Assembly (NCBI GenBank): GCA_025808375.1
Contig: CP061009.1
Location: 3,410,001 to 3,474,000 of the forward strand
From: Duncaniella muricolitica
GTDB lineage: Bacteria; Bacteroidota; Bacteroidia; Bacteroidales; Muribaculaceae
Direction: 5' to 3'
Length of the DNA stretch: 64,000 nucleotides
Of this stretch, positions 1 through 6,601 are shown piece after piece; the stretch's first letter is position 1; every line of letters starts with the position of its first letter. The position numbers and the translations under genes are program-made. The notes under the pieces are model-generated. The model was not told where the DNA came from. It made no database searches and saw only the letters and a program-made list of their open reading frames with translations.

Positions 1-375
1 GACATATCTGGGATTTTCTTTCAGTGCATATTCATCGGAAGCGATGGCCTGTGAAAGATATACCACTTCATGTGCGGCATAGTCTGGCAAGAGAATATAT
101 AGAATTTTGTTGCTCATAAAACTATTTTTCCAGCGTTTGAGGTGAGGGAAGAACTGGCGCATCATTTCCTTTGCCTGTTCCTGTGTCAAGTTCTGTCCTG
201 ACTGCCTGTTTATCTCGTCAGTAAACTGAGCGCAGTGGTCAATCATCTGCTCCATCGTCATATCTTGTGTGAATTTGCTGTCCTTGTAACAATAGATGCA
301 GTAATCCTCATTGCGGCTGCCATCGGCATTTGTGCCGAGGATTTCGTTTGCCATCGGCATTCCCTGGCAATACAT
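1..375 (-). CDS. Zinc-ribbon protein fused in frame to a DJ-1/PfpI-like domain (partial at both ends)
   Basis: Read on the minus strand, the frame runs open from about 375 past the window edge at 1. The first ~80 residues match the pattern of the 'putative zinc ribbon' family (GMPM, then GTNADGS, EDYCIYCYKD, TMEQMIDHC, FFPHLKRW). It then continues without a stop into a second segment beginning MSNKILYILLPDYAAHEVVY, typical of the first strand and helix of DJ-1/PfpI class I amidotransferase-like proteins. Family members normally start with a YCQSCGMPM motif. Here the frame reads YCQGMPM, so one of the zinc-binding cysteines is missing, and the sequence upstream of GMPM is antisense to the neighbouring glycosidase-like gene. 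The real 5' end was therefore probably lost at about 361-366. Function (zinc protein, possibly a stress or chaperone-like amidotransferase) is family-level inference. Confidence 0.5.
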   Translation of the reverse strand, partial: MYCQGMPMANEILGTNADGSRNEDYCIYCYKDSKFTQDMTMEQMIDHCAQFTDEINRQSGQNLTQEQAKEMMRQFFPHLKRWKNSFMSNKILYILLPDYAAHEVVYLSQAIASDEYALKENPRYV

Positions 376-1046
376 TCGGCGAACGTATGCAATGGCTGGT
401 ATCGCTTGGAACGGAACCGGCCACTGCCCTTGACAAAATCAAAGATTCGAGTGACAAACTCAACCGGATACTCGCAAAAATTTGCAAAGGAGTCCGCAAA
501 AATTTTTCCGGACCGGTCACATACTCGTCAGGAACATGGGAAAACGTCGACTGGACCATTTTCGATATAGTTGGTGTCGATTATTACCGCAGAGGCGAGT
601 CAGATGATGAATATCTGTCAGGTCTCGGACGTTACCGATGCGGCAAACCGATAATCGTGATGGAATTCGGTTGCTGCGCATATAATGGAGCCGCTCCCCG
701 CGGCGGCGAGGCCTTCGCCATATTCCAGGGTGTCGATGCCGACGGAAATGCAATTTACGAAGGCGGGTCAGCTCCGGAAAGGTGCGAGAAAGAACAGGCG
801 GACTATATAGAGAACCAGCTCACACTGCTTGACAGAGCCGGTGTCGAGGGTGCATGCGTCTATGTATTTTCTTATCCGGTCTACCCATATACACCCGGAG
901 GGATAGACTATGATATGATTTCATACGCGCTTGTCAAATCCTTTCCTGCCGGCGATCCACACTGGCAACAGATATCCGCATGGATTCCGAAAGAAGCATT
1001 CTACCGTCTCGGAAGCATATATGCAAGAATGGAAAATATGAAATAA
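330..1046 (+). pseudogene. 5'-truncated TIM-barrel glycosidase-like protein
   Basis: The open frame encodes the C-terminal half of a TIM-barrel hydrolase-like protein: FPGNTFGERMQWL, VDWTIFDIVGVDYYR, KPIIVMEFGCCAYNGA, then ADYIENQLTLLDRAGVEGA and FSYPVYPY. The MEFG motif near the end of a strand looks like a catalytic-nucleophile position of a retaining glycosidase. From memory, similar proteins in actinobacteria carry the unhelpful label 'abortive infection protein'; I would not infer phage defence from that. Family-like sequence begins near 360 and the whole N-terminal half of the barrel is absent. The 30 bases before 360 are antisense to the zinc-ribbon gene on the other strand, so two genes were cut and joined head to head here. 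The stop at 1044-1046 abuts an IS21-type terminal sequence. Confidence 0.5.
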
Positions 1047-1047
1047 C

Positions 1048-1112
1048 TTCTCCTTTAAACCGGCGCACTTCTCGGTTAGATTTCATGGCGCACTTCTTGA
1101 TTAAATTTTACA
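1048..1112 (-). repeat. Solo IS21-type terminal sequence (inverted copy of the end at 9616)
   Basis: These ~65 bases are the reverse complement of the element end at 9616-9680, with only a few mismatches. They contain two copies of GGCGCACTTCT about 25 bp apart, the multiple terminal repeats expected at IS21-family ends, and end in the terminal TGTAAAATTTAAT (read on the minus strand from 1112). No transposase follows on the inner side; the glycosidase-like gene starts at once. This is a remnant of a second element copy. Confidence 0.75.
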
Positions 1113-2008
1113 TCATACTGCGGACGCACGAAACAGTTGAACTTATTATTATAAAGGTCAACAAGTTTCTCCTTGAACTCCGGGCTTTGTGCTTCGAGCC
1201 ATTCAGAGAATCCGTTTCGTATCTCATCAATCTTGGTATTGGCGAGTTGGATAGCCTCGTTGTCCGGCACTTTGATGTCGTTGCCGTTGTCGTCCTTGCC
1301 CGCCGACTTCTTAATGTCGGGAACGGTGTTGTGCAGGGCGTGCTTCAACAGGTTCATACCGTCGTAAGTGCGGTAATAGCCTCTTACGCAGAACTCCTCC
1401 CAGATGGTCATGTTCTTTCTCGAAGCCTCTGCCGAGTATTCATCCATTGAGGAAGAATAGGCAATTTTCACATCGGTATGATAGAGGTACGACATGTAGG
1501 CGGAGTAGATGCCGGTCGGAATCCATCGTTCACCGAAGTTGAAATCCAGTTCATCAAACTCTATGCGGCGGGGCCGGGCATCCTCCAACGCTTTGAGGGA
1601 GTCCTTCGACAAGGCGATAAATGGCTCTACACCGTCATATCCGGGGAAGTCCTTTATCCGTTCTTCCTCTCTGTCAATCCATGAGCGGACTGCCTCAGCT
1701 TTTGCTACAACATTTCCGGCGATAAAGCGGTCTTTAATCTCGTAGTTCTCCACCAGTGGATTATAGAAGATGTGTCCTTCCAGACTTTCGGTGATTGCAT
1801 CTTCGTCCATATCGACCAGACTCGACATATATTCAAGGTTGACAACACCGTATTTATTGAGCGATGCGGTAAGAGCCTCCAATGGAGTATCAACCGAAGT
1901 AACCTCGTCAACGGCAAATGATACAGGATGATCGAAAATGTCGGCCTTGACAAACCGACCGTTCTCACCGCGCTCTAATGCCAGTGCGTCACGACCGTTG
2001 GCGTCCAT
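1076..2008 (-). pseudogene. Internal fragment of a large helicase/N6-methylase of conjugative-element type
   Basis: The ~300 residues (starting MDANGRDALALERGENGRF, with GERWIPTGIYSAYMSYLY and NNKFNCFVRPQYD) resemble the middle of the very large SNF2-helicase/adenine-methylase proteins carried by Bacteroides conjugative transposons, as I recall them. The usual continuation after the 'NCFVRPxYDGS' region, the helicase core, is missing: at 1112 the frame runs into the IS21-type end and stops after a tail VKFNQEVRHEI encoded by the IS. Upstream, a TAA lies only nine bases before the first ATG, so the N-terminal part is gone too. It cannot be functional as a full protein. It marks this region as derived from a mobile element. 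Confidence 0.6.
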
Positions 2009-2204
2009 GAGGAGGAGTTATTATACCCTCATATATCGTTAGTATATAAGGATATAACACCACGTAGCGTGTACTAATAGTGTACTATATGGGTAAAATG
2101 GAGAAGAAAAAATAGAGGTGATTTAAGGATTTTATATGTTTGTTAGGAATTTTTAATTCGAATTTGTTCTATTCTTCTGACGGCAATTTTCCCGGTATGT
2201 CGGT
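2009..2204. other. Non-coding gap with AT-rich sequence and a shadow coding tail
   Basis: I see no gene here. The part from 2020 to 2160 is AT-rich, without a clear promoter or hairpin. The stretch 2169-2204, read on the minus strand, continues an open frame that begins in the 12-bp repeat and ends at a TAG at 2169-2171 (see the repeat at 2205-2252). Confidence 0.5.
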
Positions 2205-2252
2205 TTTCTGACCTACTTTCTGACCTATTTTCTGACCTACTTTCTGACCTAT
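2205..2252 (-). repeat. Four tandem 12-bp units encoding (I/V)GQK in an alternative frame
   Basis: Four consecutive copies of TTTCTGACCTAC/T, alternating in the last base. On the minus strand, one frame reads as four x-G-Q-K tetrapeptides followed by TDIPGKLPSEE and a stop at 2169-2171. The stop codon of the AlbA_2 gene (2249-2251) falls inside the first repeat unit it meets, so the repeat is untranslated unless the ribosome slips by -1. Confidence 0.85.
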
Positions 2253-3691
2253 TCAGAAGGGAATTCCCAATGTCCGTTTCTGGGAGAACCAACACGCTGG
2301 ATAATCCCTTCCGATTTCAGTCTTTCTATATGGAATTGCACATTTGATGAAGAGATTCCAAGTTGCTCGGATAAAGATGCTCTTGTTATTCGGGGATTCT
2401 CCTTAATCAAAGCAATCAGCCTTTCTCTGGTGGACTGATTTTCAATCTCGCCATTCTCGCCATTATTCTCGCCAGCGTCGCGAGAATCCTTAGTCGATGA
2501 CAATGGATAAGTGACTGTTGAGATCAGCATATCACTCTCAAATGTGACAGTTTTCCCAGTCAATTTTTCCCAACCTAATATTTTGTCAATGCCATATCCA
2601 GCATTTTCAGATAGTTTCGGATGACGGAATAGTCTGATTATACTCGGATTACGCGGCATAGATAGGACACGGCTCCGGAACTCGTCGGCATCAAGAATGA
2701 ACCGTCCCGGATTCTGCATCACAATTCTGTCATCGAATACCCTTATCGTGGGATGTGCTGAAGCAAAATAATCTGAGTGAGCGCAAAAATTAACCAATCC
2801 TTCACGCAAGCAGAACAGTTGTGAGTTGTCTTCTACACCGAATATGTCGGGTCCTTCCACATAAGGGGCATCTACAAAATTGCGCAGACGGTGCATTATA
2901 AGCTGAAAACTCTCCCATATATTTTCCTGCTCCGGCATACGGTAGGTATATCGCTGTGAGGCTGTGGCGTAAGAATCACCCGGTATCTCCATATAGTCTA
3001 TCCAAAAGTTGGGTAATGCACCGAGTACGGATTCCCGTTTGCCAAACATAAGGAGACTGCCATACGACAGTTTGCCCGCTGAAAGAACGATGTTCAGTTT
3101 TCTGCAAAATTCTTCATCATCCAGTGTGGGGTACGATAAGGGACGATTGAAATCACGGAGATAGCTGCGATAGGACGCAATAGAGTCAAGATTGATGTCA
3201 TTGAAACTTGAACCGGGGACTTCCATTTCTGATTTTGCTCCGAAAGATGCGTCTCTCACAATCGCATCGACTTCCAGATCAGTGGCGAGGGTATCGCCGC
3301 TACCTGTTCTGACATACACCTCTCCACTACTTTTAATTGCAACAGGCCGGTGTGGCGACAAAGGTATCTCAAAAGCAAGAATATCCTTACCGTTAATCTT
3401 ATATCTCATGGCTTTACATGAGACGGGGGCATTGAATTTTGTGCGGGAACGTAATGTGGTGATTATATCCTGCTCCATCTGTTCAGGATTCGGCACCCCG
3501 TTGACAACGTAAACGGAGCCATCTGCGGTCTTCTTCTCTTTAATCCCAAGTATTATCCAACCGCCCTCAGTGTTGGAGAAAGCACTGACCGTCTCCCACA
3601 TGGATTTGGGAAGACCGCCCGAAGCCTCTTTGACCTCAAAGTCGTCCCATTCTATATCATTGAGCCTTGCGAGCAGTTCTTCTTTTGTCAT
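2249..3691 (-). CDS. AlbA_2 (schlafen-like) domain transcriptional regulator with C-terminal winged helix
   Basis: 480 residues. The N-terminal ~130 residues form an AlbA_2 domain (FEVKEASGGLPKSMWETVSA, NTEGGWIILGI, GEVYVRTGS). The central part matches the RecG-like C-terminal ATPase-fold module seen in this family (LREGLVNFCAHSDY, IRVFDDRIVMQNPGRF, NPSIIRLFRHPKLSENAGYG). The last ~70 residues are a winged helix (TRASLSEQLGISSSNVQFHIERL). Proteins with this layout are often annotated as RNA-binding or DNA-binding regulators or as 'ATP-dependent DNA helicase', but no helicase motifs are present. A low-complexity acidic linker (GENNGENGEIENQ) joins the last two modules. A good -7 box lies 20 bases upstream of the ATG (3711-3718). 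Despite the broken surroundings this gene looks intact. Confidence 0.8.
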   Translation of the reverse strand: MTKEELLARLNDIEWDDFEVKEASGGLPKSMWETVSAFSNTEGGWIILGIKEKKTADGSVYVVNGVPNPEQMEQDIITTLRSRTKFNAPVSCKAMRYKINGKDILAFEIPLSPHRPVAIKSSGEVYVRTGSGDTLATDLEVDAIVRDASFGAKSEMEVPGSSFNDINLDSIASYRSYLRDFNRPLSYPTLDDEEFCRKLNIVLSAGKLSYGSLLMFGKRESVLGALPNFWIDYMEIPGDSYATASQRYTYRMPEQENIWESFQLIMHRLRNFVDAPYVEGPDIFGVEDNSQLFCLREGLVNFCAHSDYFASAHPTIRVFDDRIVMQNPGRFILDADEFRSRVLSMPRNPSIIRLFRHPKLSENAGYGIDKILGWEKLTGKTVTFESDMLISTVTYPLSSTKDSRDAGENNGENGEIENQSTRERLIALIKENPRITRASLSEQLGISSSNVQFHIERLKSEGIIQRVGSPRNGHWEFPSE

Positions 3692-3710
3692 TTTTGCGCG
3701 TATTAGACTG

Positions 3711-3718
3711 CAAAGTTA
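3711..3718 (-). promoter_or_regulatory. Bacteroidetes -7 box (TAACTTTG) for the AlbA_2 gene
   Basis: On the minus strand the sequence reads TAACTTTG, a match to the TAnnTTTG consensus, 20 bases before the start codon at 3691. The implied leader is very short. Confidence 0.6.
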
Positions 3719-3761
3719 CTAATTTTTCGGCGATTATAGCTTAGGATTCAGATATTTTGGC

Positions 3762-3769
3762 TAAATTTG
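3762..3769 (+). promoter_or_regulatory. -7 box (TAAATTTG) upstream of the structured leader
   Basis: TAAATTTG on the plus strand. The predicted start near 3775 would give a leader of about 255 bases that contains the whole long hairpin at 3820-3966 before the lipoprotein gene at 4030. Confidence 0.5.
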
Positions 3770-3819
3770 CAGTCGGAATGGCATCGCCTTTCCACGACAT
3801 TTTGGAAAAATAAGAAGCG

Positions 3820-3966
3820 TTATGCTTATCTTGTAGTTTGTGAACGTAGGAAATTCAGAAACCGATGCAAGGGATAGCATAGTGGTTCTCACGCATATAG
3901 CGTGGGTCACTATTGTTACATCTGCATCAAAGGTTTCCTACGACCTACAAACTAAGACGTGGCATA
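3820..3966 (+). ncRNA. Long interrupted hairpin: structured leader RNA or small RNA candidate
   Basis: Nested complementary segments pair in order over ~145 bases: TATGC with GCATA at the base; GTTTGT (3836-3841) with ACAAAC (3947-3952); GTAGGAAA (3846-3853) with TTTCCTAC (3934-3941); GATGCA (3864-3869) with TGCATC (3923-3928); ATAGTG (3879-3884) with CACTAT (3908-3913); and CACGC (3890-3894) with GCGTG (3900-3904) closing an ATATA loop. Six stacked helices with internal loops on the same axis are far beyond chance. It lies between a -7 box and the first gene of an operon. I have the impression of having seen this motif before other Bacteroides accessory operons but cannot name it. It could be a leader, a sRNA or a recombination site. 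Confidence 0.6.
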
Positions 3967-4029
3967 GTTGGCTCACGTTTTCTTTAATTAATCTCTCCAC
4001 CGAGTCAGTGGAATAATTGGCTATAGGTT

Positions 4030-4752
4030 ATGAATAAACTGATTCTTACCTCCTTGATTGGCACAGCCCTCTTGATAACGGCGTGCAGTGATGACAACAC
4101 AGTTTTCAACGAACCAACCCCGATAAGGGCTTATGAGACGGATGTCGAAGTCCTTTCGCAGTTTGTCGAGGTGAACAGTAGCACAGGGCTATTCTCCATC
4201 AATCCTGACAGGAAGGTTACGGCAACCGACTACGTTGTCAACCGCTCACGGGAACAACTGCTAGAGGTCAGCTCCATAAACCGGATTCGGTTTGAGAGCG
4301 AAATGGAGCAGGCGAACAATCTTATAGAAGCATATAGAAATGCCGAGAATGTCAGTGTGATATACACAATCCGGACATCGGGATTGGTACGGAACAATGG
4401 CGGAGGGACAATGCGTCTGTCAAAAGTTCAGTCAGATAAGATGGGCGGAAAAACAGTGGCCCGGCTGTCGGTGTCAGGCGATGATATTTGCCGAACTGGC
4501 TTTTTCTCTATGGAAAATGACAAACGACTTACTGTAAGTTCCGGTAATACATCCACGTTTTATGTATCACAAATCTCTTTTGTGACATCTGACAAAGCTA
4601 ACAAGGGTACAATCCTTATAGTCGGATTAGGTATGAATACACTGCCATACAATTATTCTATGGAATTGCCGGAGGCAGATGGTGAATATCTTAACATTCA
4701 GGGCAAGTCCCTAATTGGAAACGGCACTGTGACAATAGGAATATCCGAATGA
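4030..4752 (+). CDS. Secreted lipoprotein of unknown function
   Basis: 240 residues with a lipoprotein signal peptide: a hydrophobic run followed by the lipobox LITAC, cysteine at residue 19, then SDD, the acidic residues typical of surface-exported Bacteroidetes lipoproteins. The mature part is predicted to be mostly beta-strand, with no domain I recognise. It is the first gene of an operon: its stop overlaps the next gene's start by four bases (ATGA). The gene is preceded by the long structured leader at 3820-3966. The context (second lipoprotein, TonB-type receptor, GLPGLI protein) suggests an envelope-located job such as binding or uptake of a peptide or other ligand. That function is inference. 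Confidence 0.75.
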   Translation: MNKLILTSLIGTALLITACSDDNTVFNEPTPIRAYETDVEVLSQFVEVNSSTGLFSINPDRKVTATDYVVNRSREQLLEVSSINRIRFESEMEQANNLIEAYRNAENVSVIYTIRTSGLVRNNGGGTMRLSKVQSDKMGGKTVARLSVSGDDICRTGFFSMENDKRLTVSSGNTSTFYVSQISFVTSDKANKGTILIVGLGMNTLPYNYSMELPEADGEYLNIQGKSLIGNGTVTIGISE

Positions 4753-5195
4753 AACATATACAGCTTCTCATAATCATATTATCCTGTGTGCTTCTTGCCT
4801 CGTGTGAGGAACGCACAGGTTATTATGACGCTGACCAGAAAGAGATAATCAATCTCCTTACCGGCGTAGAGTGGAAACAGACATACGAATATCGACCTGA
4901 TTTCGAGCCAACTGAGTATAGAGAGGAAGGCCGGATCTATAAGTTCAACGTCAACGGTACCGGCTCATATAAATGGGCAAATTGGAACGACGAGACAATC
5001 AAGGGCAATCCGGTTTACTTCCGTTGGACTTTCACTACTGATAATTTCACTGTCATATATATTGACAAGTCAGAACAGTTTTGGCTAATAGACAAGTTCA
5101 CACCCTCGGAATTATCCGTAACAAGTGCTTTTCAAGACCCGGTGCTTTATCCAAATACCGATAAAATTGTTTGTCGATTCACACCTCTAAGGTAA
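4749..5195 (+). CDS. Small secreted lipoprotein, lipocalin-like size
   Basis: 148 residues. The signal peptide ends in the lipobox LLASC with cysteine near residue 19, followed by EE. The mature domain has the regular aromatic strand pattern (EWKQTYEYRP, GSYKWANWN, PVYFRWTFTTDNFTVIYID) of the small beta-barrel 'lipocalin-like' proteins common in Bacteroidales, but I cannot assign a family. The start overlaps the previous gene's stop by ATGA, so the two are translationally coupled. Before the IS4 insertion the next gene in the operon was a TonB-type receptor whose start lay 12 bases after this stop. Confidence 0.75.
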   Translation: MKHIQLLIIILSCVLLASCEERTGYYDADQKEIINLLTGVEWKQTYEYRPDFEPTEYREEGRIYKFNVNGTGSYKWANWNDETIKGNPVYFRWTFTTDNFTVIYIDKSEQFWLIDKFTPSELSVTSAFQDPVLYPNTDKIVCRFTPLR

Positions 5196-5207
5196 CGTTA
5201 GTTTAAA

Positions 5208-5226
5208 TTGTCTCGATTCATAACAT
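5208..5226 (+). pseudogene. Orphaned 5' end (TTG start plus five codons) of the TonB receptor gene
   Basis: Directly downstream of the lipoprotein stop, TTG TCT CGA TTC ATA ACA T reads (M)SRFIT. If the IS4-family element and one copy of the 5-bp duplication are removed, this joins in frame to TAT CTA CTT... of the receptor gene and gives the signal peptide MSRFITYLLCLFVTAIAVAQ. An in-frame TAG at 5199-5201 rules out a start further upstream, so TTG is the most likely original start codon. Confidence 0.65.
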
Positions 5227-6601
5227 ACAATGATTCGGTAAAATTTGAGGTTGTTCAGCCTTGGCTAAGCCGCTAACTGAGCCAACCGATGATTTATTTT
5301 CTGAATTATTTTGAGATGCGGAGATTTTCCGCAAGTCGAAATAATTGTTGAGGCGAGATAAGATTCAAACATAAGCCGTTTGAACTGCGCTACCGAAAGA
5401 TCCGAATAATCCTTTCTTATGACCTCTTTGCAGACATTGAGGGCTGTGAAGGAAAGATTGAACGCAAAGTCAAGCCGCTCCCTGTCGCGGGTCTGCTGTG
5501 ACTGAAGTCCGGTAAACTGCTTGGCATCGCGTATACCGAACTCAATCTGAAAGCGGGTGCGGTAGAAACCGATGATCTTTTCAGGCCTCATGTTGGTGTC
5601 GGTAGAGAAGTAAAGAAGAGGCTCTGCGTTTTCAACCGGACAGACCACGATACGGATGTCGCGTTTCAATGCCCTCGAATGTACGACCGCCGTGTGACAT
5701 CGGGTTTTGTTTCCTTTGGAATCCTCATATATGAATGAAGTGAACACGGACATGTCAAGGTTGGAGAAATCCACTTTCTCTCCATACTTTTTCTTTCTGC
5801 CGCGTCTTCGCGGGGCGGAGGAATCCGGTATGGCCAGATACCTCAGATATGAGTTGGCACGTAATCTCCCGACAAATCGAAATCCCATGCCAATCACTTC
5901 ATTTACAAACTCATATTTGGAGAAAAAAAGGCATCGGCAACCAGAATATCCGTCAGTGAGAGCAGCTCTGTCGCCTTTGACCTGACAAGTGCCACATACC
6001 AGCCAAGCATTGACATTTGTTTCTCAGATTCAAGAGTCCTGAAGTTCGGTGACTGGACAGCACCGAGCATCACGCATGTATGTTTACTCAGACTTATTGC
6101 CCCGATCGCCATTATCTCCAGACCGCGTTTGACACGTTGTGCCACCCCAGACCAGAAACGGCCTATGCCATACGTCAGTCTGCCTGCTTTTGAAATGAAC
6201 GACGGATCGATTGCCACTGCCATGTCATCGGCCGGCCCAAAACAATCCTGCGCCATACCTATGTTGACTTTCATCCAGTCTACGGATGTCTTGAAATTGG
6301 AGGCAAAGGTCTTGGCTGTACGACCGCCATAGCGCGACAGCCGGGTAAAATTGACTTTGCCCGGAATCAACGCCACAGTGCGTATTGTTAAAATCAGCCA
6401 GTTGAGGAACCTTTTGCTCATCTTGGTTGTAGTATTTTCAAATACCGACTTACACCGAAAGGTGAAGTCTTTGAGAATCGCCAATACGTTCATATTGTCT
6501 AATGTTTTTATAATGAACGTTTTGGCGATTCATTTGTATTTGACAATTCGATATATTAACTTAAGTTTCAACTACTTCGGTAATTTTTACCGAATCATTG
6601 T
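5227..6601 (-). mobile_element. IS4-family insertion sequence, 1375 bp, with 5-bp target duplication
   Basis: The element is bounded by 17-bp inverted repeats: ACAATGATTCGGTAAAA at 5227-5243 and its complement at 6585-6601. The 5 bases AACAT occur on both sides (5222-5226 and 6602-6606), which is the target-site duplication. It carries one transposase in two frames on the minus strand. Just upstream of the transposase start is an imperfect 15-bp inverted repeat (CGCCAATACGTTCAT at 6479-6493 with ATGAACGTTTTGGCG at 6513-6527), possibly a regulatory cruciform. Confidence 0.9.
5265..6493 (-). CDS. IS4-family transposase, split into two frames at a T7 run
   Basis: Two minus-strand reading frames (6493 down to 5903 and 5897 down to 5265) together make a complete DDE transposase of about 410 residues. 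The first part contains AIDPSFISKAGRLTYG (first aspartate) and LVADAFFS (second aspartate). The second contains YRTRFQIEFGIRDAK, which fits the IS4 signature Y-x2-R-x3-E-x6-K including the catalytic glutamate. The frames separate at GCC TTT TTT TCT. Slipping back one base on the seven T residues gives DAFFF-SKYEFVNEVIGMG, restoring the expected sequence. This may be programmed -1 frameshifting or slippage, or a real one-base deletion that kills the element. The intact terminal repeats and target duplication suggest recent movement, in favour of the first. Confidence 0.85.

Noticed and set aside
330..1046. Phage defence gene, because relatives are sometimes labelled abortive infection proteins
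   Set aside because: The visible motifs are those of a TIM-barrel hydrolase and the gene lacks its N-terminal half; the label alone is not evidence.
2249..3691. RecG-like DNA helicase
   Set aside because: No helicase motifs are present; the AlbA_2 domain plus winged helix fit a regulator better.
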